Shown here: in pieces, positions 1 to 5,129 of the stretch | Layout: each line of letters begins with the position of its first letter | Numbering within the stretch: the first letter of the stretch is position 1 | Assembly (NCBI GenBank): GCA_945916625.1 | Contig: CAMEGY010000085.1 | Location: 1 to 5,129 of the forward strand | Direction: 5' to 3' | From: an uncultured Anaerococcus sp. | Lineage (GTDB): Bacteria; Bacillota_A; Clostridia; Tissierellales; Peptoniphilaceae | Length of the DNA stretch: 5,129 bases | Made by a program: the position numbers and the translations under genes | The notes under the pieces: model-generated | What the model was told of the DNA's origin: nothing | What the model saw: only the letters and a program-made list of their open reading frames with translations | Databases searched by the model: none

Positions 1-320
1 TAGCCAATTGGGCCGTTGATTTGGAATAGGGTTGGTGCATCATCTTTTGTGATTTCTGCCTTAAGTGTTGATTCATAAGTTCCTGATGCAGCTGTAACAA
101 CCTTTACTGGAACACCTGTTTCTTCTTCGTATTTAGTTGCAATTTCTTTCCAAACTTCTTCTACTTCTGGTTTGAAGTTTAGGTAATAGACAGAAGCTTT
201 GCCACCGTCATTCTTAGCTGTCTCTTCCTTTGCTCCGTCATTTGAATTGCCACATCCTGTAAAGGTAAGTGCACCTGCAAGAACAAGGGCTCCTGCTAGT
301 AACGTTTTCTTAATTTTCAT
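1..320 (-). CDS. ABC transporter substrate-binding lipoprotein, probably for a sugar; N-terminal part only, cut by left edge
   Basis: This is the start of an extracellular solute-binding protein that would deliver a ligand, most likely a carbohydrate, to an ABC importer from the outer face of the membrane. 106 codons are present, and the next, incomplete codon begins TA. Residues 1-22 form a lipoprotein signal peptide: KIKK, then a hydrophobic stretch, then FTGC, with Cys23 as the lipidated residue. A Ser/Asn/Asp/Lys-rich linker follows to about residue 41. The mature fold then opens with SVYYLNFKPEVEEVWKEIA, a TKYEEETGVPVKV stretch and DDAPTLFQINGPIG. This is the usual N-lobe order of family 1 (SBP_bac_1) sugar-binding proteins: first strand, first helix, 'ETG(I/V)xVxV' strand, then 'PDxF/APTLFxxNG'. 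The start is fixed by a GGAGG seven bases upstream and by the signal peptide. The ligand cannot be read from this part, and the permease genes would lie outside the window. The class is secure; sugar specificity is inference. Confidence 0.9.
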   Translation of the reverse strand, partial: MKIKKTLLAGALVLAGALTFTGCGNSNDGAKEETAKNDGGKASVYYLNFKPEVEEVWKEIATKYEEETGVPVKVVTAASGTYESTLKAEITKDDAPTLFQINGPIG

Positions 321-327
321 AAATATT

Positions 328-332
328 CCTCC
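328..332 (-). promoter_or_regulatory. Ribosome binding site of the substrate-binding protein gene
   Basis: On the minus strand this reads GGAGG, followed by seven bases and the ATG at 320. It fixes the start codon of the solute-binding protein. Confidence 0.85.
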
Positions 333-413
333 GTAAAATTTCCTCTACCGAATCCTCTCTTATATGCCTTCCTAATCTAGCGATCCTGGTGAAAGATTAT
401 GAAAACATTTTTT

Positions 414-427
414 CGGTATCGTTTTCG
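414..427 (-). promoter_or_regulatory. LacI/CcpA-type operator-like site over the transcription start
   Basis: The minus strand reads CGAAAACGATACCG, an imperfect palindrome around a central CG. Against the Gram-positive catabolite-responsive element TGWAANCGNTNWCA it agrees at 11 of 14 positions, counting N positions as matches; it fails at the two ends and at one W. LacI/GalR-family repressors, including CcpA, bind sites of this kind with a central CG. It lies immediately after the predicted start point (about +1 to +14), where a bound repressor would block transcription. This suits a sugar-uptake gene controlled by a local repressor or by CcpA. The site is inferred from pattern and position only. 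Confidence 0.5.
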
Positions 428-434
428 TATCTTA

Positions 435-463
435 AATATATCATATCTAAGAAAAAAATTCAA
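435..463 (-). promoter_or_regulatory. Promoter of the substrate-binding protein gene
   Basis: The minus strand carries TTGAAT (463-458), a 17-base spacer, then TATATT (440-435). This is a near-consensus sigma-A promoter with optimal spacing. The predicted start is near 428, directly at the operator-like site. Confidence 0.75.
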
Positions 464-508
464 GGCTTTTCTCTTTATTTTTTTACATTTTAATATCAAA
501 ATTATATA

Positions 509-538
509 TTGACCCTCTAAACGGAATTTTATTCTAAT
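509..538 (+). promoter_or_regulatory. Probable promoter of the unknown lipoprotein gene
   Basis: TTGACC (509-514), an 18-base spacer and TCTAAT (533-538) give five of six consensus matches in each box. Transcription would start near 545 and leave a leader of about 86 nt. A second TATAAT lies at 609-614, but it has only a weak upstream partner (TTTATA at 586-591) and would start transcription at the ribosome binding site, so it is less likely to be the main promoter. Confidence 0.55.
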
Positions 539-620
539 AATAATCACCTTTTAAATCTAAAAGTCAATTTAAAACATATATGAAATTTATAAAAAGAAGT
601 CTCTATGTTATAATAATACA

Positions 621-626
621 AGGAGG
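621..626 (+). promoter_or_regulatory. Ribosome binding site that decides the lipoprotein start
   Basis: AGGAGG lies four bases before the ATG at 631. The in-frame ATG at 580 has no comparable site, and starting there would put 17 extra residues before the signal peptide. The start at 631 is therefore preferred. Confidence 0.85.
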
Positions 627-630
627 ACTT

Positions 631-1500
631 ATGAAAAAATTACACAAAACTTTTTTGGCTATCTTTGCTCTAGGCATCCTTCTTACAGGATGTGATAGCG
701 AAAAACCAAAAACTAAGAAAAACGAAAATTCTGTAGTTCTAAAAACTGAAGAACAAATAGATGACGAAATTGAAACTGATGCCTACCAAAGTCTCGTTAA
801 GGATGCAAACAAAGACCTTAGCGAAGAAGAAATATCCTTTATTGCTGACCTTATTAAATATATAGATACAGGAGATACAAGAAGCCTTGCAAATATTTTG
901 GCAGATCCTATAAAAAGTGAAGTTGGCGGAGACTTGAGAGTTCTTTTAAGAAAGCTAAGCCCTCTTAATTACTCAGGTCAAATTTCAAAGATTGAAAAAA
1001 TTAATAAAGAAGAAGATAAATTCACTATAGTTTGTACTTGTGAAGAAGATAAGCTAATAATTGAAGCGAATGAAAAAGACAATAAACTTACTAGCCTAAG
1101 ACTTCATCTTGGTTCAACTATTGCAAATAACAAAAAGCTTAAAGAAGACAACCAGGCCTTTATTGATAAGTCCTACCACATTATCGACTCGCTTAGAGAT
1201 GGCAATAAGGACGAATTTATAAAGGACGTTGAGGCCCTTAACCAAACACCAGAAAAGTTTGATGAAATGTACGAAGGTTTGTCAGGCGACCTTAAACTTA
1301 TGGGAAATATCCTAGAAGATGATGCCAAAGTTGAGGTAATGTATGCAACAGATTATCTGGCAAACGCCCCAGTTAACGAAAATCTTGTGAAAGTAAGCCT
1401 AACTTACAAATTTGAAAACATAGATAAGGTTATTTATAATTTCGTTTATAGGGAAGATCTAAGTATTGTATCCCTAGAAGTAACTTCAGGTGAAGAATAG
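631..1500 (+). CDS. Exported lipoprotein of unknown function with two similar domains
   Basis: I do not recognise this 289-residue protein as a named gene. Residues 1-20 are a lipoprotein signal peptide: MKKLHK, a hydrophobic core, then LLTGC with Cys21 as the lipid anchor. It should therefore sit on the outer face of the membrane. A charged linker (about 22-62) leads into two segments of similar layout. The first (about 66-158) runs from helix FIADLIKYIDTGDTRSLANIL through a second helix to strands around FTIVCTCEEDKLIIEA and NKLTSLRL. The second (about 175-284) runs from SYHIIDSLRDGNKDEFIKDVE through FDEMYEGLSGDLK to NLVKVSLTYKFENIDKVIYNF and LSIVSLEV. This helix-helix-then-sheet order with a 'D(T/G)xxxxF/L' turn resembles the small NTF2-like or DUF3887-type domains of Firmicute lipoproteins; that comparison is inference. 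The protein is strongly acidic. A Cys-x-Cys pair (135, 137) is its only cysteine besides the anchor. It has its own promoter and terminator, so it is probably monocistronic. Confidence 0.85.
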   Translation: MKKLHKTFLAIFALGILLTGCDSEKPKTKKNENSVVLKTEEQIDDEIETDAYQSLVKDANKDLSEEEISFIADLIKYIDTGDTRSLANILADPIKSEVGGDLRVLLRKLSPLNYSGQISKIEKINKEEDKFTIVCTCEEDKLIIEANEKDNKLTSLRLHLGSTIANNKKLKEDNQAFIDKSYHIIDSLRDGNKDEFIKDVEALNQTPEKFDEMYEGLSGDLKLMGNILEDDAKVEVMYATDYLANAPVNENLVKVSLTYKFENIDKVIYNFVYREDLSIVSLEVTSGEE

Positions 1501-1507
1501 AAAAATG

Positions 1508-1540
1508 CCCTCCAAGCTACTTGCTGGGAGGGTTTGTTTT
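1508..1540. terminator. Bidirectional rho-independent terminator between convergent genes
   Basis: CCCTCCAAGC (1508-1517) and GCTGGGAGGG (1523-1532) form a ten-pair stem with one A-G mismatch and a five-base loop. On the plus strand it is followed by TTTGTTTT (1533-1540), ending the lipoprotein transcript eight bases after its stop codon. On the minus strand the stem is followed by CATTTTT (1507-1501), so it can also end the transcript of the CNNM-type gene, whose stop lies about 20 bases before the stem. Confidence 0.85.
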
Positions 1541-1553
1541 AATCTTCTTCTTT

Positions 1554-2876
1554 TTATTCCAATTTCTCATCGGTTTTATTAGCTGTTTTTAGCTTCCTTA
1601 TCCTACAGGCCTTGATCCTATTGTCTTCCATATAGAGGATTTTAATTTCATAGCCATTATAGATAATAGTTTCATTATCTCCAACTTCTGGTATATAGCC
1701 TAGCTTATCGATTATAAAACCACCAAGTGAATCGTAGTTTTCATTTTCCTCATCAAGTCCAATCGGGATTTTTTCGTTTAGGTCTTTTATCCCTATTGAA
1801 GCCTTTACTACCAATACATTTTTGTTATTAATCTTAATCTCTGGTATATCATAGTCGAAACTATCTTCCATATCACCCACTATCTCTTCTATAAGGTCTT
1901 CCATGGTTATTACACCAGAAAACCCACCATATTCGTCAATCAAAATCGACATATGGATGTGGCCTTTTTGCATGTCAGAAAAAAGCTTGTCTGCTTCAAT
2001 CTTATCCGGAGCAAAGTGGGCTGGCCTTATCAACTTTTCTATATCCACATTATATAGGCCGACCTTAGTCGCTTCTAGTAGATAGTCTTTAGTATAAAGA
2101 ATTCCCAAGATATTATCTACATTATCTTCATATACCGGAATCCTGTTATGACGTATTTTGATAAATTCCTCAAGAAATTCCCTATCCTTGTCATTTATAT
2201 CTATCATAAAGACATCGGTTCTAGCAGTCATTATCTCTTCAACAATAATATCATCAAAGGTCATAATTGAGTAGATCATTTTTGATTCCATAGGCCTTAT
2301 TATCCCTTGGTCTTCACCGATTTGAACGATTGACTTTATTTGTTCATTGGTAACTTCTTTTTGGATATTTTTAGCCTCTATACCAAAAACATTCATTATA
2401 AAGTCTGTTACAATCTCAGTAATTTTGACAAAAGGTCTGGTAAGAGCAAGGCTTAGCCTAATAAGGCCTGTAGTATTTAGGGCAAAGCTAAGTGGATTTC
2501 TAACACCAATCCTTTGTGGAATCTTATCTACAAAAATAACTTTCACTACTATGTATAGCAAAATAGTGATGAAAAGACCGAGTTTTATATTAACCTTTAA
2601 TAAACTCCAATCCCTCAAATTTTCTGCAATAAAGGCTACTGTCACAAGGGATAAAATCGAGTTTATCATCGAAAAAGATTGGTTAAGCCTATCTTGGTTT
2701 GAAATAACCCTGAGCAATGATTCCGCATTATTGTTGCCCATTTCCTTAAGGTCTTCGAGCCTATCGTGAGATAAGCTAATAAGCCCTGTATGTAGCGCTG
2801 TAAAAAATCCATTTATTAATATTAAAACAATTATTATAAGAACACTGATTAAACTGTGGTAGGGACCTTGCTCCAT
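1554..2876 (-). CDS. CNNM/CorC-type (HlyC family) transporter with DUF21, CBS pair and CorC_HlyC domains
   Basis: This 440-residue protein has the full order of the CNNM/CorC family, often annotated as 'hemolysin C'. Members export Mg2+ or help cells survive excess divalent cations, with nucleotide binding in the CBS pair tied to transport. Residues 1-160 form the DUF21 membrane domain, with hydrophobic segments near 9-30, 66-84, 97-115 and 129-165. Residues about 205-335 are two CBS domains (MTFDDIIVEEIMTARTDVFMID..., then HMSILIDEYGGFSGVITMEDLIEEIVGDMEDSFD, a very typical family signature). Residues about 348-428 are the CorC_HlyC domain, with YDSLGGFIIDKLGYIPEVGD. The membrane domain is unusual. 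The common FF(S/T)ASE motif reads FFTALHT (24-30), with His29 where Glu is usual, and the usual FGE(I/V)xPK reads FVDKIPQ (115-121). N72 is kept in the second helix. The start has an AAGGAG five bases upstream and its own promoter at 2906-2934. The family is certain; the ion and direction are not. Confidence 0.93.
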   Translation of the reverse strand: MEQGPYHSLISVLIIIVLILINGFFTALHTGLISLSHDRLEDLKEMGNNNAESLLRVISNQDRLNQSFSMINSILSLVTVAFIAENLRDWSLLKVNIKLGLFITILLYIVVKVIFVDKIPQRIGVRNPLSFALNTTGLIRLSLALTRPFVKITEIVTDFIMNVFGIEAKNIQKEVTNEQIKSIVQIGEDQGIIRPMESKMIYSIMTFDDIIVEEIMTARTDVFMIDINDKDREFLEEFIKIRHNRIPVYEDNVDNILGILYTKDYLLEATKVGLYNVDIEKLIRPAHFAPDKIEADKLFSDMQKGHIHMSILIDEYGGFSGVITMEDLIEEIVGDMEDSFDYDIPEIKINNKNVLVVKASIGIKDLNEKIPIGLDEENENYDSLGGFIIDKLGYIPEVGDNETIIYNGYEIKILYMEDNRIKACRIRKLKTANKTDEKLE

Positions 2877-2905
2877 ATTTTCTCCTTTAGAATACTTTTA
2901 CTTTG

Positions 2906-2934
2906 ACTATATCGATAAAATAAGCAGATGTCAA
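2906..2934 (-). promoter_or_regulatory. Strong promoter of the CNNM/CorC-type gene
   Basis: On the minus strand a perfect TTGACA (2934-2929) is followed by a 17-base spacer and TATAGT (2911-2906). Transcription would start near 2899, giving a leader of only about 22 nt that contains the ribosome binding site (2887-2882). The gene can therefore be transcribed independently of corA. A perfect 7-base inverted repeat, CTTTGAC (2901-2907) and GTCAAAG (2930-2936), brackets the promoter. Confidence 0.75.
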
Positions 2935-2940
2935 AGGTCA

Positions 2941-3891
2941 CTACTTATCTAGCTTCCTAAAAAGCATGTAGCAAAGGATCAAACTTAGGAGGGAAAGGCC
3001 AATTATATAAAGATAACCATACTCCCAACTTAATTCCGGCATGTTTTCAAAGTTCATCCCATACCAGCCAGTAAGGACTGTAATTGGGGTGAAAATTGTG
3101 GTCACAATTGTAAGAAACTTCATGGTAGAGTTCATAGAAAGATCCATTTTTGAATCGTAAGAGTCTTTGACATTTGATATATAATCGGAGAGATAGGATA
3201 TATTTGTGGAATATCTCTCAATCCTATAGGCAAGTGATTTTAGGTGTTTGATATCATTTTCGTCAAAGATTTCATTTTCGTTTTCCACAAGGACCTCGAT
3301 TATATCAAGGAGTCTCTCATAAGAAGTGTAAAGATTTAGGACCTTGTGCCTGTTTGCAGAAATAGCCCCTAGCTTATCGTTGCTAATCTTGTTTTTATTT
3401 ATGGCATCCTCGATTTTGGAGGTAGAGTTTTTTATCTGGTCAAAAACTTTTGTATGGCTTGTAACAAGAAAACTTATAAAATGCTTAAGGGCACGTCCTG
3501 GAGACCTTGAGGAAAGTTTCTTGCCAATCATCTGCTTAAAGGCACGGCTTGTTGACATATCCCTATCATATAGGTCAACAACAATGAGCCTGTTCTTTTC
3601 GATATAAAAGCCAATAAGATCCGACTTGTCAAGCTTACCCTTCATATCAAGCAGGTCCAAAATTATGAAGCTATAGCTATCTTCAATTGCCACGTAAGAT
3701 TTTTTGACCTTTTCCTTTAGCAACAAGTCTACAATTGCTGAATCTAGCTTATAATTTTGAGCAAAATCTATAAAAGACTTTTTGCCCAAATACATGAGGT
3801 AAAAGTCCTCATCTTCTAGTGTGTCATAAAAGCGATCTATGCTTGATTCTTCAAAACCAAAATCTGTATCAAATCTATATATATAATCCAT
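2941..3891 (-). CDS. corA: CorA-family Mg2+ channel
   Basis: This 316-residue protein has the length and layout of CorA, the pentameric channel that brings Mg2+ (and Co2+ or Ni2+) across the cytoplasmic membrane. Residues 1-110 form the soluble alpha/beta domain. Residues about 115-255 are long, charged helices that make the cytoplasmic funnel. They lead into the pore helix MNSTMKFLTIVTTIFTPITVLTGWYGMNF, where the signature GMN is at 278-280. The short outside loop carries the usual MPEL (284-287). The second membrane segment is about 292-311 and ends in a basic tail, FRKLDK. No key residue is missing. The start is supported by GGAG at 3897-3900, five bases before the ATG. The upstream antiporter gene is 74 bases away and the CNNM-type gene 64 bases downstream, all on one strand. 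The adjacent CNNM/CorC-type gene fits a Mg2+-balance role. A related CorA-fold Zn2+ exporter (ZntB) is a less likely alternative, because GMN and MPEL are typical of CorA proper. Confidence 0.93.
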   Translation of the reverse strand: MDYIYRFDTDFGFEESSIDRFYDTLEDEDFYLMYLGKKSFIDFAQNYKLDSAIVDLLLKEKVKKSYVAIEDSYSFIILDLLDMKGKLDKSDLIGFYIEKNRLIVVDLYDRDMSTSRAFKQMIGKKLSSRSPGRALKHFISFLVTSHTKVFDQIKNSTSKIEDAINKNKISNDKLGAISANRHKVLNLYTSYERLLDIIEVLVENENEIFDENDIKHLKSLAYRIERYSTNISYLSDYISNVKDSYDSKMDLSMNSTMKFLTIVTTIFTPITVLTGWYGMNFENMPELSWEYGYLYIIGLSLLSLILCYMLFRKLDK

Positions 3892-3927
3892 TTATTCTCC
3901 TAAAGGTATCTTTAAACTAGTAATTTC

Positions 3928-3956
3928 ACTTTATTATCAAAGCTAATTTCTGTCAA
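3928..3956 (-). promoter_or_regulatory. Likely promoter of the corA gene
   Basis: On the minus strand a perfect TTGACA (3956-3951) lies ten bases after the stop codon of the antiporter gene. With a 17-base spacer the -10 is TAAAGT (3933-3928), four of six matches. A 7-base direct repeat, GAAATTA, occurs in the spacer (3950-3944) and again just after the -10 (3927-3921). The weak -10 leaves room for an activator or for low basal expression. Confidence 0.5.
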
Positions 3957-3965
3957 AATATGAGC

Positions 3966-5129
3966 CTATACAATTTGGCTTTTTATGTTAATCTTCTTTA
4001 AAACTAGCATAAAGACTAATATTGCGGCCACTCCAAAGGCTAGGGCTAAGACTGCTGAATGGGTAAAGCCTGCTATGATATAAGAAATACTTGCAATAGC
4101 AGCTACGCTTAGGCCATAAGCAAGCTGGGTTTTGACGTGGTCAACGTGAATGCAGCCTGCTCCTGCTGATGACATGATAGTAGTATCTGAAATTGGAGAA
4201 ATGTGGTCACCGCACACTGCCCCCGAAAGACAAGCAGAAATTCCTATAAAGAATAAAGGCTCGCCAATCTCAAACATAGATGTAATAATAGGAATTAAAA
4301 TTCCAAAAGTTCCCCAGCTAGTCCCTGTGGCAAATGCAAGGAAGATTGCCACAAGAAAGATTACAACCGGTAGGAAGGAGTTAAGTCCGTCCACTGCATT
4401 TTCCATAAGCCCCCCAACGAAGGCTTGGGACCCCAAAAGGTCGTTTGAAATATTTTTTAGACTTGTTGCCATAGTTAAAATCAAAATCGCCCCAACCATT
4501 GAAGAGAATCCTTCAGACAGGCTATCCATTGATTTTTCAAAGCTAACCACACCTCTTCCTATAAAATAAATTATAGAAATTACAAGGGCAGATAGGGAAC
4601 CCATGGCTAGAGCTATGGATGAGTCGGTATTGGCAAAAGCATTTACGAAGTCTCTATAAAACTCACTTGCCGGATCAAAAAATCCACCAACATAAATCAA
4701 AGATAAAACTGATACGACAATCAAAACCAAAATAGGAAAGACAAGGTCAATTACCTTCCCATTTGGACTTCCATCTTCTGCTGATATCTTGCTAGTCTTA
4801 ACAGCTCCGAGCTCACCAGTTTCCATGGCCCTTTTTTCGTATTCTTTCATAGCTCCAAAGTCATTATCAAAAAGAATTATGCTTACCACAAAAACCAAGG
4901 TCAAAAGCGAATAGAAATTGTAGGGAATTGCCCTTACAAACATTTCAATGCCAGAAATCCCCTCAGCATAGCCAGATACAGCCGCAGCCCAGGATGAAAT
5001 CGGAGCAATCATACATATTGGAGCTGCAGTTGAATCTATGATGTAGGCAAGTTTTGCCCTTGATATCTTATAGGAATCTGTCACAGGTTTCATAACAGAG
5101 CCTGATGTCAGACAGTTAAAATAGTCATC
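3966..5129 (-). CDS. NhaC-family Na+/H+ antiporter (or related substrate/H+ antiporter), N-terminus beyond right edge
   Basis: 387 residues are present and the frame stays open to the right edge, so the gene starts outside the window. The ATG at 5093 is internal: the 12 codons before it read DDYFNCLTSGSV, a conserved part of the family that continues into MKPVTDSYKISRAKLAYIIDSTAAPICMIAPISSW. Roughly the first 100-130 residues are missing if the protein has the usual length. NhaC-family proteins are integral membrane exchangers, usually Na+/H+, with some members moving malate/lactate. In partial numbering, further signatures are FATGTSWGTFG (266-276), GDHISPISDTT (307-317) and HVDHVKTQL (328-336). 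About eight hydrophobic segments are visible. A charged cytoplasmic loop of about 35 residues (88-124) follows the second. The C-terminus is a short basic tail (KKINIKSQIV). The stop lies 74 bases before corA with no hairpin between, so read-through is plausible. The family is secure; the substrate is not. Confidence 0.9.
   Translation of the reverse strand, partial: DDYFNCLTSGSVMKPVTDSYKISRAKLAYIIDSTAAPICMIAPISSWAAAVSGYAEGISGIEMFVRAIPYNFYSLLTLVFVVSIILFDNDFGAMKEYEKRAMETGELGAVKTSKISAEDGSPNGKVIDLVFPILVLIVVSVLSLIYVGGFFDPASEFYRDFVNAFANTDSSIALAMGSLSALVISIIYFIGRGVVSFEKSMDSLSEGFSSMVGAILILTMATSLKNISNDLLGSQAFVGGLMENAVDGLNSFLPVVIFLVAIFLAFATGTSWGTFGILIPIITSMFEIGEPLFFIGISACLSGAVCGDHISPISDTTIMSSAGAGCIHVDHVKTQLAYGLSVAAIASISYIIAGFTHSAVLALAFGVAAILVFMLVLKKINIKSQIV

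Larger units (their letters stand above)
321..428 (-). other. Long 5' leader of the substrate-binding protein mRNA
   Basis: If transcription starts near 428, as the promoter spacing predicts, the leader is about 107 nt. Two possible stems are visible in the RNA. UACCGAA (418-412) is complementary to UUCGGUA (352-346) and would close the whole central part. Inside it, UAAUCU (399-394) is complementary to AGAUUA (378-373) around a 15-nt loop. The leader also carries four purine-rich, Shine-Dalgarno-like tracts, at 367-373, 353-360, 341-346 and 326-332; only the last is correctly spaced from the ATG. It matches no riboswitch class that I recognise, and short stems of this size can occur by chance. 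Confidence 0.4.
321..630. other. Divergent intergenic region with two promoters
   Basis: This 310-base, AT-rich gap separates the substrate-binding protein gene (minus) from the unknown lipoprotein gene (plus). It holds two non-overlapping promoters pointing away from each other, with their -35 boxes about 45 bases apart (458-463 and 509-514). It also holds an operator-like site at 414-427 and a long leader for the minus gene. I see no convincing ORF, tRNA or terminator in it. The stretch 464-508 is plain AT-rich DNA with no feature that I can name. Confidence 0.8.

Noticed and set aside
398..408. A three-codon upstream ORF (AUG UUU UCA UAA, minus strand) in the leader of the substrate-binding protein gene
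   Set aside because: It is too short and has no ribosome binding site; it is most likely a chance AUG.
609..614. A perfect TATAAT just before the lipoprotein gene
   Set aside because: No good -35 lies at the right distance, and its start point would fall at the ribosome binding site. The pair at 509-538 is a better promoter.
580..630. An in-frame ATG at 580 that would extend the unknown lipoprotein by 17 residues
   Set aside because: It lacks a ribosome binding site and would place extra residues before a normal lipoprotein signal peptide. The ATG at 631 has AGGAGG just upstream.
1903..2769. Plus-strand open frames at 1903-2085 and 2347-2769
   Set aside because: They lie wholly inside the antisense of the CNNM-type gene, have no ribosome binding sites of note, and show no recognisable protein features.
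3344..3607. Plus-strand open frame opposite corA
   Set aside because: It is a shadow of the corA coding sequence on the other strand, with no independent support.
4150..4569. Plus-strand 139-codon open frame opposite the antiporter gene
   Set aside because: It is antisense to a highly conserved family segment. Its Pro/Ile/Lys-rich composition is what a reverse-read membrane protein gene gives.
3966..5093. Treating the ATG at 5093 as the start of the antiporter gene
   Set aside because: The frame is open to the window end, and the 12 codons before this ATG encode a conserved family segment (DDYFNCLTSGSV). The gene is cut by the window.
1..5129. CRISPR array, mobile element, tRNA, toxin-antitoxin or novel defence system
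   Set aside because: I saw no regularly spaced repeats, terminal inverted repeats, transposase or phage motifs, and no small paired genes. All gene-length space is filled by recognisable transport genes and one lipoprotein.

Overview
The window suggests a low-GC, Gram-positive anaerobe of the Firmicutes. Codons are strongly A/T-ending, ribosome binding sites are strong GGAGG or AGGAGG, promoters are near-consensus sigma-A type, and two short lipobox signal peptides are present. The flavour of the proteins is compatible with Peptoniphilaceae such as Anaerococcus. That placement is inference only, because no rRNA or marker gene is present.

Layout, left to right. Bases 1-320 (minus) hold the N-terminal 106 residues of a lipoprotein substrate-binding protein of an ABC transporter, probably for sugars; it runs off the left edge. 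Bases 321-630 are a divergent intergenic region. It carries a strong minus-strand promoter with a LacI/CcpA-like operator on its start site, a roughly 107-nt leader, and a separate plus-strand promoter. Bases 631-1500 (plus) encode a 289-residue lipoprotein of unknown function whose exported part looks like two copies of one fold. A hairpin at 1508-1532 terminates transcription in both directions. Then come three minus-strand membrane-transport genes: a CNNM/CorC-type (HlyC family) protein with CBS domains (1554-2876), a CorA-type Mg2+ channel (2941-3891), and an NhaC-family antiporter that runs off the right edge (3966-5129).

The three transport genes lie head to tail with 64-74 nt gaps. I see no terminator between them, and a TTGACA-type promoter sits in each gap. 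They could be read through from the antiporter gene and also transcribed individually. Their common theme is cation homeostasis: Mg2+ uptake by CorA, Mg2+ or other divalent export or sensing by the CNNM protein, and Na+/H+ or substrate/H+ exchange by the NhaC protein. The sugar-binding protein and the unknown lipoprotein are separate transcription units.

I found no CRISPR array, tRNA, rRNA, insertion sequence, phage gene or clear novel defence or biosynthetic system. The most distinctive points are the CNNM-type protein, which has lost several hallmark residues of its membrane domain, and the two-repeat lipoprotein.
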